18,033 nucleotides of DNA from RGIG3009 sp045653425 (lineage in GTDB: Bacteria; Bacillota; Clostridia; Oscillospirales; Acutalibacteraceae). Position numbers and translations under genes: made by a program. Position 1 is the stretch's first letter. The number at the start of each line of letters is the position of its first letter. Positions 1-6,887 of this stretch are shown piece after piece. Location of the stretch: assembly GCA_045653425.1 (NCBI GenBank), contig JAZOLU010000002.1, positions 1 through 18,033 of the forward strand, written 5' to 3'. A model generated the notes under the pieces. It was not told the origin of the DNA, searched no databases, and saw nothing but the letters and a program-made list of their open reading frames with translations.

Positions 1-13
1 AGGCAGATAAAAA

Positions 14-131
14 GCCCCTTTAGGGGCAGCCGGTGAAAGTGTTGCGGTTGGCAAATCTTTCGGCGGGCCTATAGGCCCGGCCGGCATTATGCCCTAAGGG
101 GGCAGTGCATACCACCGGCACGGCCGGTGGT
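14..131. repeat. Cluster of short hairpin repeats
   Basis: Four compact palindromes lie close together with no gene between them: 14-18/23-27, 65-69/74-78, 90-94/100-104 and 111-119/123-131. The first is followed by GCCGG and the third is preceded by CCGGCAT, so these two are copies of one module in opposite orientation. A third copy of the module (CCGGCATA plus a GCCCC/GGGGC hairpin) occurs near the right end of the window at 17908-17929. This looks like a dispersed, non-coding, REP-like element; its function is unknown. Confidence 0.6.
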
Positions 132-146
132 TATGATTTACAAGCA

Positions 147-174
147 AAAGGAGCATCCGTGCGGATGCTCCTTT
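147..174 (-). terminator. Rho-independent terminator of the ygiQ-type gene
   Basis: A 13-bp inverted repeat (AAAGGAGCATCCG / CGGATGCTCCTTT) begins a few bases after the stop codon of the minus-strand radical SAM gene. Read on the minus strand it is followed by a short T-rich run, so it should end that transcript. Confidence 0.75.
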
Positions 175-178
175 GTTG

Positions 179-2023
179 CTATTTTCTGCGCCGTTTGGCG
201 GTGGGCTTGGTAGGGGAGTTCGCTCTTTTCGGCGGTGGTACCAAGCAATCTTTGCCGGTGCCGATAAGGTCGGTTCGTCCTGCTTTGCGAAGTGCGTTTA
301 GCACCAATGAGCGGTTTTCCGGACGAAAATATTGCAGCAGCGCGCGTTGTTCGGCCTTTTCCTGCGGCGTACGCGGCACATAAACCGATTCCATAGTGAA
401 CGGGTCCAGCCCGGTGTAAAACATACACGTGGAAACAGTGCCGGGGGTGGGGTAGAAGTCTTGCACTTGTTCCGGACGCAAATTTTCCCGCTTTAAGAAC
501 AAGGCCAGTTCAATGGCGTCTGCCGGCGTGCTGCCGGGGTGAGAGGACATTAAATACGGTACCAAATACTGTTGTTTGCCGACGGCTTTGGTTAACTCGT
601 AAAACCGCTTTTTGAAGCGGTTGTACACCTCAATGGGTGGTTTACCCATACGTTGCAGTACGGCGCGGGAACAGTGCTCTGGAGCCACCTTTAACTGCCC
701 GCTGACGTGGTGTTGCACCAATTCGCGGAAAAAGGTTTCGTCTTTGTCGTACACCAAATAGTCAAACCGAATACCGGAGCGGATAAACACCTTTTTTACC
801 TTGGGTAACGCGCGCAGTTTGCGGAGCAGTGCCAAATAATCGCGGTGGTCCACCTGCACGGCAGGGCACTTTTCGGGTGCCAAACATTTTTTGGCGGCAC
901 AAGCGCCGTGGAGCAGCTGCTTTTCGCACGCGGGGGCGCGGAAGTTGGCGGTGGGGCCGCCCACGTCGTGAATGTACCCCTTAAAATCCGGTTGTCCCGT
1001 GATGGCGCGCGCTTCGGCAATCACCGAATCGTGACTGCGGCTGGTGACTTGCCGCCCTTGGTGGTATGCCAGCGAGCAGAAATTGCACGCCCCGAAACAC
1101 CCGCGGTTGTGAATGATGGAAAACTTAACTTCCTCAATGCCGGGAACGCCGCCGGCGGATTTGTACGAGGGGTGGTAGTCCCGCATAAACGGCAGAGAAT
1201 ACACCGCGTCCATTTCTTCCGTGGTGAGCGGCGCGTGGGGCGGATTTTGCACCACAATGCGGTCGCCGTGGCGTTGAATAACCACCTTGCCGCGCACCGC
1301 GTCGTGTTCCTGTTGCTGAATACGGCAAGAGTCCGCATACAACCGCTTGCCTTGCTCGGTGGGCGCGCTGACCGCTTCAAATGTAGGACATTCCTTAACG
1401 GGGCCGGGTTTGTAATCCACCGTTCGCACCGCGTGGCACGTGCCGCGAATATCGGTAAGTGAGCGAATGTCCGCACCGTCACGCAGACGGTCGGCAATTT
1501 CCACCACGTGCTTTTCGCCCATACCGTACATAAGCAGGTCGGCATCGGCGTCCAGCAAAATGGAGGGGCGCACGGCATTGTCCCAGTAATCGTAATGGGC
1601 AAAGCGGCGCAGCGAGGCCTCAATTCCGCCAATGGCAAGGGGCGTTTCGGGGAACAGGCGGCGCAAGGCGCGGGAATACACAATAACGGCACGGTCGGGG
1701 CGCGCACCGGCGCGGCCGCCGGGGGTGTATGCATCGTCACTGCGGCGTTTTTTAGCGGCGGTGTAGTGCGCCACCATCGAGTCAATATTGCCGCCGTTCA
1801 CCAAAAACGCATAGTGCGGCGCACCAAAGCGGGTATAGTCTGCGTCCGATTGCGGTTGCGGCAAAATGCACACACGGTAACCCGCGTGTTCCAGCACGCG
1901 GGAGATAATGGCGGTGCCGAACGAGGGATGGTCCACATACGCATCGCCCGTAACAATCACAAAATCCGGGCGGTCCCAGCCGCGGTCCAGCATTTCTTTT
2001 TGAGTAATGGGTAAAAACGGCAT
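179..2023 (-). CDS. ygiQ: YgiQ family radical SAM protein (UPF0313)
   Basis: This 614-residue protein matches the YgiQ/UPF0313 family in length and layout. The N-terminal part (about 1-200, starting MPFLPITQ, with WDRPDFVIVTGDAYVDHPSFG) is the family's B12-binding-like region. The radical SAM core carries the 4Fe-4S ligands in CFGACNFC (Cys309, Cys313, Cys316). The family is thought to cleave S-adenosylmethionine reductively, but its substrate is not established. The start is supported by AGGAGG seven bases upstream of the ATG. A hairpin terminator follows the stop immediately, and the upstream neighbour is a tRNA on the other strand, so the gene is probably transcribed alone. The C-terminus is lysine/arginine-rich (about the last 35 residues) and probably disordered. 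Confidence 0.93.
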   Translation of the reverse strand: MPFLPITQKEMLDRGWDRPDFVIVTGDAYVDHPSFGTAIISRVLEHAGYRVCILPQPQSDADYTRFGAPHYAFLVNGGNIDSMVAHYTAAKKRRSDDAYTPGGRAGARPDRAVIVYSRALRRLFPETPLAIGGIEASLRRFAHYDYWDNAVRPSILLDADADLLMYGMGEKHVVEIADRLRDGADIRSLTDIRGTCHAVRTVDYKPGPVKECPTFEAVSAPTEQGKRLYADSCRIQQQEHDAVRGKVVIQRHGDRIVVQNPPHAPLTTEEMDAVYSLPFMRDYHPSYKSAGGVPGIEEVKFSIIHNRGCFGACNFCSLAYHQGRQVTSRSHDSVIAEARAITGQPDFKGYIHDVGGPTANFRAPACEKQLLHGACAAKKCLAPEKCPAVQVDHRDYLALLRKLRALPKVKKVFIRSGIRFDYLVYDKDETFFRELVQHHVSGQLKVAPEHCSRAVLQRMGKPPIEVYNRFKKRFYELTKAVGKQQYLVPYLMSSHPGSTPADAIELALFLKRENLRPEQVQDFYPTPGTVSTCMFYTGLDPFTMESVYVPRTPQEKAEQRALLQYFRPENRSLVLNALRKAGRTDLIGTGKDCLVPPPKRANSPTKPTAKRRRK

Positions 2024-2053
2024 TGTGCGCCCTCCTTTGCTTTTCTTTTGGGT

Positions 2054-2082
2054 ATTGTACCATACTTTTCGGCAGAAAACAA
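2054..2082 (-). promoter_or_regulatory. Candidate promoter of the ygiQ-type gene
   Basis: On the minus strand TTGTTT (2077-2082) is followed after 17 bases by TACAAT (2054-2059), about 30 bases before the gene's start codon. The -10 is good and the -35 is weak. Confidence 0.45.
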
Positions 2083-2122
2083 CCGAGCAGAGGAGCGTGC
2101 CGCAAATTTTTCATTTTGGGTA

Positions 2123-2151
2123 TTGCAAAATTGATAAAAAGAGTGTAAAAT
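2123..2151 (+). promoter_or_regulatory. Promoter of tRNA-Arg
   Basis: TTGCAA (2123-2128) and TAAAAT (2146-2151) are separated by 17 bases and lie about 25 bases before the mature tRNA 5' end, the right place to transcribe it. Confidence 0.6.
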
Positions 2152-2176
2152 AACTATGCTCGCAGTGAGCAGATAC

Positions 2177-2253
2177 CCGCCCGTGGCGAAGCTGGATATC
2201 GCAGTGGATTCCGATTCCAAAGGCCGGGGGTTCGAATCCCTCCGGGCGGGCCA
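2177..2253 (+). tRNA. tRNA-Arg (anticodon CCG)
   Basis: A full cloverleaf can be drawn. The acceptor stem CCGCCCG pairs with CGGGCGG (2243-2249), the D stem is GCGA/TCGC, and the T arm contains GGTTCGAATCC. The anticodon loop TTCCGAT places CCG at 2211-2213, reading arginine codon CGG. The discriminator is G2250 and CCA is encoded at 2251-2253. The outermost anticodon-stem pair (positions 27-43) is a G-A mismatch. Confidence 0.93.
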
Positions 2254-2255
2254 AA

Positions 2256-2295
2256 AACAAAGCACACCACCCTTGCGGTGGTGTGCTTTGTTCTG
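2256..2295 (+). terminator. Terminator after tRNA-Arg
   Basis: A perfect 16-bp stem (2256-2271 with 2277-2292, five-base loop) starts right after the encoded CCA. The stem's own 3' end is T-rich (CTTTGTT) but no long T-run follows, so the termination role is likely rather than certain. Confidence 0.65.
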
Positions 2296-2339
2296 CTCGG
2301 AGAGGTTGTAAATTGTGCATAAAACTAAGTATCCTTTTA

Positions 2340-2368
2340 TTGACAAACGGCATGCGGCGCGGTATACT
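2340..2368 (+). promoter_or_regulatory. Promoter of the malate dehydrogenase/malic enzyme operon
   Basis: TTGACA (2340-2345) is followed after exactly 17 bases by TATACT (2363-2368). The -35 is perfect and the -10 has one or two differences from consensus. The predicted transcript would have a leader of about 90 bases before the dehydrogenase ATG. Confidence 0.8.
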
Positions 2369-2380
2369 ATCCTGTGGAGT

Positions 2381-2420
2381 AAAAGAAAATATTGACTAAT
2401 TTAGCAGTATTTTCTTTTTT
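2381..2420 (+). promoter_or_regulatory. AT-rich leader hairpin followed by T-run
   Basis: AAAAGAAAATA (2381-2391) pairs perfectly with TATTTTCTTTT (2408-2418), and two further T residues follow. It lies in the 5' leader just after the predicted transcription start. It could be a weak attenuator or an mRNA-stabilising stem. The stem is almost entirely A-T, so a strong terminator is unlikely. Confidence 0.3.
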
Positions 2421-2464
2421 ATATTCTGCGATAAAACGATAGGATAGTTGGGGAGGAAATACAC

Positions 2465-3577
2465 ATGGCAAAGACAAACATTGTGGACTGGAAAACAATT
2501 ACGAGTTTTGTAATTGACGCTTTCGTTGGTTACGGAATCCCGCGTGAAGATGCGGAAATCTGTGCCGATGTTCTTTTGGAGAGCGACAAACGCGGTATTG
2601 AGTCGCACGGTGTTAACCGCTTTAAGCCGATTTATCTGGACCGTATCAAGGCGGGTATCCAGCAGGCGGTAACCAACTTTGAGATTATCAAGGAAACCTC
2701 CACCACCGCTGTGGTGGACGGGCATCACGGTATGGGTCAAGTGATTGGTCATAAGGCAATGAGCATGGCCATTGCCAAGGCCAAGGAATATGGTATGGGT
2801 ATGGTTGTCGTCCGCAATTCCTGCCACTACGGTATTGCGGGTTACTACTCCTCGATGGCGACCAAGGCGGGCTGCATTGGTATGACGGGTACTAACGCCC
2901 GTCCTTCGGTGGCACCCACCCACGGTGTAGAGGGTATGTTCGGTACCAACCCGTTCACCATTGGTGTACCTACCGACGAGGCGTTTGATTTTAATTTTGA
3001 CTGTGCTACCTCCATTACCCAAAACGGCAAGGTGGAATATTACGAGCGCATTGGGGAGGACGTGCACCCCGGCACCATCATCAGCATCGACGGTGAGGCC
3101 GTTGAGGGCGATGCCGGTGTGGCTCTTAAAAAGATTCGCGGCGGCACGGCGGCACTTACTACGCTGGGCGGCATTGGCGAGGCTCTTGGCGGCTACAAGG
3201 GGTACGGGTTTGCTTTGGCGGGGGAATTCTTCTCCTCCATTCTGCAAGACGGTGCCTACGGCAAAGACCTGGACGGCAAAGACGAAAACGGTAATATTCG
3301 CCCGTACCAGCTTGGTCATTGGTTTATTGCGATTGATACCGACCACTTCTTGGGCGAGGAGATTGCTCGCAAAAAGGCGGGGGACATTTGCCGTAGTATG
3401 CGCGCTTCCAAAAAAGCGCCGGGTGCGGAGCGCATTTACACCGCCGGTGAAAAAGAATATGAAATCCGTTTGGCGCGCGAATCTGGCGTTCCGATAAACG
3501 AGTCGGTGCAAAAGGAAATCACCGCTGTTCGCGACGAACTCGGTCTTACACAATACAAATTCCCGTGGGAGGATTAA
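2465..3577 (+). CDS. Ldh2-family malate/L-lactate-type dehydrogenase
   Basis: This 370-residue, NAD(P)-dependent 2-hydroxyacid dehydrogenase belongs to the Ldh2/MDG2 fold, which is unrelated to classical Rossmann malate dehydrogenases. Family landmarks visible are GIESHGVNRF (His48), the active-site segment RNSCHYGIAGYY (His121), GTNPFTIGVPT (160-170) and GGYKGYGFAL near the C-terminal third. Length is normal. The start follows GGGGAGG about seven bases upstream. The stop codon is two bases before the malic enzyme ATG, so the genes are co-transcribed. That pairing makes malate/oxaloacetate the most likely substrate, by inference. The family also includes lactate, sulfolactate, ureidoglycolate and diketogulonate dehydrogenases, and sequence alone does not exclude these. 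Confidence 0.88.
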   Translation: MAKTNIVDWKTITSFVIDAFVGYGIPREDAEICADVLLESDKRGIESHGVNRFKPIYLDRIKAGIQQAVTNFEIIKETSTTAVVDGHHGMGQVIGHKAMSMAIAKAKEYGMGMVVVRNSCHYGIAGYYSSMATKAGCIGMTGTNARPSVAPTHGVEGMFGTNPFTIGVPTDEAFDFNFDCATSITQNGKVEYYERIGEDVHPGTIISIDGEAVEGDAGVALKKIRGGTAALTTLGGIGEALGGYKGYGFALAGEFFSSILQDGAYGKDLDGKDENGNIRPYQLGHWFIAIDTDHFLGEEIARKKAGDICRSMRASKKAPGAERIYTAGEKEYEIRLARESGVPINESVQKEITAVRDELGLTQYKFPWED

Positions 3578-3579
3578 CA

Positions 3580-4752
3580 ATGGATATTCGCGAAGAAGCA
3601 CTGAAAAAGCATTACGAGTGGCAAGGGAAAATTGAAGTGATTTCCCGTGCACCCATCAATTCGCGGGAGGATTTGTCGCTGGCTTATACTCCCGGCGTTG
3701 CGCAACCCTGTTTGGAGATTAACAAGGACATCAGCAAATCGTATGAATTGACCCGCCGTTCCAACCTGGTTGCGGTGATAACGGACGGTACGGCGGTGCT
3801 CGGCTTGGGCGACATTGGGCCGGAAGCCGGTATGCCGGTGATGGAGGGCAAATGCGCCCTGTTCAAGGAATTTGCCGATGTGGATGCGTTCCCGCTTTGC
3901 ATTAAGAGCAAGGACGTGGACGAAATTGTGCGCACCGTGTATTTGTTGTCCGGTTCGTTCGGTGGCATTAACTTGGAGGATATTTCTGCTCCGCGCTGCT
4001 TTGAAATTGAGAAAAAGTTAAAGGAAATTTGCGATATTCCCGTATTCCACGACGACCAACACGGTACCGCCATTGTGGTTGCCGCGGCGCTGATTAACGC
4101 CCTCAAACTGGTGAAGAAGCAGATTGGCACCATCCGTGTGGTGATTAACGGTGCCGGTTCGGCGGGCATTGCTATTGGCAAGCATTTAATGAATATGGGG
4201 GTAAAGAACCTTACTTTCTGTGACCGTTTTGGCATTATCTGTGAGGGTGACGAGAACAACAACCCCGCGCAAGAGGAAATTGCCAAGGTGACAAACCGCG
4301 AACACAAGCACGGTACGTTGGCGGATGCTCTTTGCGGTGCGGACGTGTTCATTGGCGTTTCGGCGCCCAATCTGGTTACCGAAGAAATGGTTAAGAGCAT
4401 GGCGTCGGATGCCGTTTTGTTCCCGATGGCGAACCCCACGCCCGAAATTATGCCGGACAAAGCCAAGACGGCAGGCGCGCGGGTTGTTGGCACGGGTCGT
4501 TCCGATTTCCCCAACCAAATTAACAACGTGCTGGCTTTCCCCGGCATTTTCCGCGGTGCGCTGGATTGTCGCGCCTCTTGCATCAGCGAAGAAATGAAGG
4601 TCGCCACGTCTTACGCGCTGGCATCCTTAATTCCGGACGATGAGATTACCGAGGACAACATCATTGCTCCCGCGCTGGACAAGCGCGTGGCGCAAGTGGT
4701 TGCCGAGGCGGTAATCAAAGTTGCCAGAGAAACCGGCGTTGCCCGCAAATAA
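3580..4752 (+). CDS. Malic enzyme, NAD(P)-dependent
   Basis: This 390-residue short-form bacterial malic enzyme carries out oxidative decarboxylation of malate to pyruvate and CO2. Catalytic landmarks are YTPGVAQPC (Tyr36), VMEGKCALFK (Lys91), the metal-binding HDDQHGTA (about 157-164) and a Rossmann dinucleotide site NGAGSAGIAIG (190-200). An in-frame GTG lies 15 bases upstream at 3565, but it overlaps the ribosome binding site GGGAGG (3567-3572), so ATG 3580 is the start. It sits two bases after the dehydrogenase stop. Together the two enzymes would interconvert oxaloacetate, malate and pyruvate and move reducing equivalents between NADH and NADPH. Cofactor preference cannot be read confidently from sequence. 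Confidence 0.95.
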   Translation: MDIREEALKKHYEWQGKIEVISRAPINSREDLSLAYTPGVAQPCLEINKDISKSYELTRRSNLVAVITDGTAVLGLGDIGPEAGMPVMEGKCALFKEFADVDAFPLCIKSKDVDEIVRTVYLLSGSFGGINLEDISAPRCFEIEKKLKEICDIPVFHDDQHGTAIVVAAALINALKLVKKQIGTIRVVINGAGSAGIAIGKHLMNMGVKNLTFCDRFGIICEGDENNNPAQEEIAKVTNREHKHGTLADALCGADVFIGVSAPNLVTEEMVKSMASDAVLFPMANPTPEIMPDKAKTAGARVVGTGRSDFPNQINNVLAFPGIFRGALDCRASCISEEMKVATSYALASLIPDDEITEDNIIAPALDKRVAQVVAEAVIKVARETGVARK

Positions 4753-4784
4753 GTGTTAATTAAAAAACTCAACACACCGAATGG

Positions 4785-4808
4785 GGCACCCTCCGTAAGG
4801 AAGGTGCC
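4785..4808 (+). repeat. Hairpin downstream of the malic enzyme gene
   Basis: GGCACCCTCC (4785-4794) pairs with GGAAGGTGCC (4799-4808) around a GTAA loop, with one A-C mismatch. No T-run follows, so it is not an intrinsic terminator. It resembles the CTCCCT/AGGGAG dispersed hairpin at the right end of the window. Confidence 0.5.
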
Positions 4809-4813
4809 TCAAC

Positions 4814-4966
4814 TAAGTTTGCGCTTACGGGCAAGAGAGGTTATCTTCGATAGTGAAGTTTCGCCTTTGGTGAAGATGGGCAAACTTAACTTCACTTGGT
4901 CTTACAGACCAAACTTCGCTGCGAATAAAATGAGCAACTTCACTTTTACGACAGCAAAAACTTCAC
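4814..4966. repeat. Decayed hairpin-array repeat with AACTTCAC core
   Basis: This is the main content of the gene-free stretch 4753-5123. The core AACTTC(A/G)C recurs at 4888, 4912, 4936 and 4959, spaced 24, 24 and 23 bases. Each copy is followed by a different 15-16 base segment, the first being a clear hairpin (4897-4902/4906-4911). To the left the core appears in reverse complement (GTGAAGTT at 4853, GTGAAG at 4870). TAAGTTTGC (4814-4822) is also complementary to GCAAACTTA (4880-4888). A 100-codon reading frame spans the region but is judged spurious. Confidence 0.6.
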
Positions 4967-5037
4967 ATTCCAAACAAGCGATAAACATTGTTTTGAGCGT
5001 AGTAATATTACCTTTCTCAAAGTATGTAACCCATTAT

Positions 5038-5068
5038 GACACTTTCAATTCGTGAAAGTGTCTTTTTC
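5038..5068 (+). terminator. Rho-independent terminator of the malic enzyme operon
   Basis: A perfect 10-bp stem GACACTTTCA / TGAAAGTGTC with a five-base loop is followed by TTTTT. It is the first convincing plus-strand terminator after the malic enzyme gene, about 285 bases past the stop. Confidence 0.85.
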
Positions 5069-5074
5069 TTTATA

Positions 5075-5112
5075 AAAATCGGAAGACAACTTCTTTACGA
5101 AGTGTCTCCCGT
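5075..5112 (-). terminator. Probable terminator of the xre gene
   Basis: On the minus strand a bulged stem (GGGAGACACTTC with GAAGTTGTCTTCC, five-base loop) is followed by GATTTTTA, starting about a dozen bases after the xre stop codon. The stem is imperfect. Part of it is the direct repeat noted at 5091-5110. Confidence 0.5.
5091..5110 (+). repeat. Direct repeat, left copy, flanking the xre-lipoprotein pair
   Basis: TTCTTTACGAAGTGTCTCCC here and TTCTTCACGAAGAGTCTCCC at 6747-6766 are identical at 18 of 20 positions and lie in the same orientation on either side of the accessory pair. Confidence 0.6.
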
Positions 5113-5123
5113 TTCGCGGCTTT

Positions 5124-5339
5124 TTATTTTTGTAATTTGGGGTTGTTGGTACGGTCGAGCAAGTAATCTATACTTACCTTATAGTAATCTGCCAGTTTAA
5201 TAAGAATTTCTGCCGTCAAGGATATTACGCCTGTTTCATATTGCGAATAGGTATTTTGAGAAACATTTAAGTATTCGGCAATATCTTTTTGCTTTATATC
5301 GTTATCTTCTCGGATACCGCGCAAGTTCTTATATTGCAT
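5124..5339 (-). CDS. Small Xre-family HTH transcriptional regulator
   Basis: This 71-residue single-domain protein begins MQYKNLRGIRED. The helix-turn-helix spans about 15-37 (QKDIAEYLNVSQNTYSQYETG), followed by the typical LIKLADYYKVSIDYLLDRTN helices. It is almost certainly a cytoplasmic DNA-binding dimer. The open frame extends further upstream, but GAGGTG six bases before ATG 5339 and the protein's alignment with the usual short clostridial Xre type fix this start. The start codon and first codons lie in the left arm of a perfect 15-bp inverted repeat (5331-5370), which suggests self-regulation and control of the divergent lipoprotein gene. Target genes are inferred only. Confidence 0.85.
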   Translation of the reverse strand: MQYKNLRGIREDNDIKQKDIAEYLNVSQNTYSQYETGVISLTAEILIKLADYYKVSIDYLLDRTNNPKLQK

Positions 5340-5370
5340 AATAATCACCTCAAAAATTATTATGCAATAT
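5331..5370. promoter_or_regulatory. Perfect 15-bp inverted repeat between divergent genes
   Basis: ATATTGCATAATAAT (5331-5345) and ATTATTATGCAATAT (5356-5370) are exact reverse complements separated by ten bases. The spacer carries the xre ribosome binding site (CACCTC on the plus strand). The right arm lies upstream of a possible -10 (TAAAAT, 5383-5388) for the lipoprotein gene. It could be an Xre operator, or in xre mRNA a hairpin presenting or masking the ribosome binding site in its loop. Confidence 0.6.
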
Positions 5371-5435
5371 CTGTAATTCAGATAAAATGTTTTTGTCGAT
5401 GTTTGCCGCGCAAGAATTTTAAGGAGTGGAGATAA

Positions 5436-6722
5436 ATGAAAAAAATTACAGCAATTATCGGGGTACTGCTTATGTTGATGGTTCCGGTTGGATGCAATGA
5501 CAGCCATAACGATGACTTCCAACACCCTCCCGCAACAAGTCAAAAAACACAGTATAGCGAAGACCAAGTTTTATTCATGACACAAGACCGCTACGATATT
5601 GAAGGTGATCGGAACGAAGTATATGCCTATAATTATAAAGGTGATCTGTTGAATGCGTCCAATTTCTCAGCCCACATCGGTTACTATGCCGAAAACGGGT
5701 TGGCACCAGCTGCTGATCAATCCACTGGAAAAGTGGGCTTCGTTGATAAAGATGGCGTTTTTCAAATTGAGCCTGTATATGATGACGCGGCGCCGTTTTC
5801 TAAATATGGCATTGCACTTGTTAAGAAACAAATGGGCGATAGTTATTATGAAACTAAATGTGGGTATATAAATTCTAAGGGCGAGGAGATCGTACCATGT
5901 AAATATGATACCGCTACTAGCTTTTTTAACTGTGGTTATGCAATGGTCAGTATAGAAAAGCAATCGAATGATCCGGAAAATTACTTAATGGAAGACTGGA
6001 AACACTGCGTTATTGACACAAAAGGAAATGTGATTATTGAAATCGACGTGCAGACAGAAAAACGGCAACTCGAATATGTTTACTCGGACTATTTTATTTG
6101 CATAACAGAAAACGGTGCAGCTATATTCGATTATGCTAATAATCAGTTGGATGAAATAACATCTAATCTAAATGACGCACAATATGATACATATGTCTCT
6201 GACAAAGATTGTGTATACAAAATCACATATAAAAAAGCGGAAGGCGATACCTATAAAAAGGTAAAAAGCATGCGCTTTGACGGCAAAAAATTCATTGAAG
6301 ACAAAAAGGATTATGAAATCTTATCAAAACGTGTTGCAACCACCCAAAGCGGAATGGGTTACGGAATAGTCAAGAGCGAAAAAACGGTGGTTCCATTTGA
6401 ATATGACAGAATTGATCCTTATGGTGAATACTTTGTCGCGATAAAATATAAAGGAACAAACGGACATCCACAAACTTTTGATATATACGATAAAGATTAC
6501 AATAAAACAGCAGAAAATCTTGATTATAACTTTTACGTTCGGTGGGAACCGTACGGCCCGCATTGCCAGCTGCCAAATGGATATTTTCAAATATATGTAG
6601 AAAAAGATTACGAAAACCTGTATGGAATTATTGATTATACCGGCAAAGTGATCGTTGAGCCTATTTTTAGCAGAGGAATCAATCTTTGCACTTACGAAGG
6701 TAACCGTTCTTTCGAGTGGTGA
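5436..6722 (+). CDS. WG-repeat-containing putative lipoprotein
   Basis: This 428-residue protein has a short basic N-terminus, a hydrophobic segment and a lipobox-like end (LMVPVGC, Cys20). Position -3 is proline rather than leucine, so lipidation is likely but not certain. The rest contains degenerate WG (KWG) repeats of about 35-40 residues, each of the form G(Y/F)I(D/N)xxGxxxxxPxYDxxxxF...GxAxVxxxxK. Examples are GKVGFVDKDGVFQIEPVYDDAAPFSKYGIALV, CGYINSKGEEIVPCKYD and YGIIDYTGKVIVEPIF. Such repeats form beta-rich surface modules of unknown ligand. AAGGAG precedes the ATG by nine bases. The protein stops abruptly inside its last repeat, so the C-terminus may be truncated. It is visibly more AT-rich than the metabolic genes and is divergent from xre, suggesting an acquired pair. 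Confidence 0.8.
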   Translation: MKKITAIIGVLLMLMVPVGCNDSHNDDFQHPPATSQKTQYSEDQVLFMTQDRYDIEGDRNEVYAYNYKGDLLNASNFSAHIGYYAENGLAPAADQSTGKVGFVDKDGVFQIEPVYDDAAPFSKYGIALVKKQMGDSYYETKCGYINSKGEEIVPCKYDTATSFFNCGYAMVSIEKQSNDPENYLMEDWKHCVIDTKGNVIIEIDVQTEKRQLEYVYSDYFICITENGAAIFDYANNQLDEITSNLNDAQYDTYVSDKDCVYKITYKKAEGDTYKKVKSMRFDGKKFIEDKKDYEILSKRVATTQSGMGYGIVKSEKTVVPFEYDRIDPYGEYFVAIKYKGTNGHPQTFDIYDKDYNKTAENLDYNFYVRWEPYGPHCQLPNGYFQIYVEKDYENLYGIIDYTGKVIVEPIFSRGINLCTYEGNRSFEW

Positions 6723-6746
6723 TAACAATTTAAAAACAAAAAGCAG

Positions 6747-6766
6747 TTCTTCACGAAGAGTCTCCC
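6747..6766 (+). repeat. Direct repeat, right copy, flanking the xre-lipoprotein pair
   Basis: This copy matches 5091-5110 at 18 of 20 positions, in the same orientation. It lies 25 bases past the lipoprotein stop and is followed by T-rich sequence, as is the left copy. Confidence 0.6.
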
Positions 6767-6795
6767 TTTGGTGTGTTGAGTTTTTTGTATACGAA

Positions 6796-6842
6796 AACCC
6801 CTATGGTAGTTGTTTTCATTCTACCATAGGGGGTTGTTTTTT
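6796..6842. terminator. Bidirectional terminator between convergent genes
   Basis: CCCCTATGGTAG pairs with CTACCATAGGGG over 12 bp (with flanking A-T pairs and one bulged G), and T-rich runs lie on both strands (TTGTTTTTT downstream on plus, TTTTCG on minus). It separates the lipoprotein gene from the convergent glycosidase gene. Confidence 0.8.
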
Positions 6843-6887
6843 CTATTGCACGCGTAAAATTGTTTATTTAGCAAACCGGTGATAAGG

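Noticed and set aside
2396..3652. 418-codon minus-strand frame opposite the dehydrogenase gene
   Set aside because: It is a mirror frame of a well-recognised Ldh2-family gene and has no independent signals.
4753..5055. 100-codon plus-strand reading frame after the malic enzyme gene
   Set aside because: It starts at TTG/ATG-like codons without a ribosome binding site, runs through hairpins and the AACTTCAC repeats, and its translation has no recognisable pattern.
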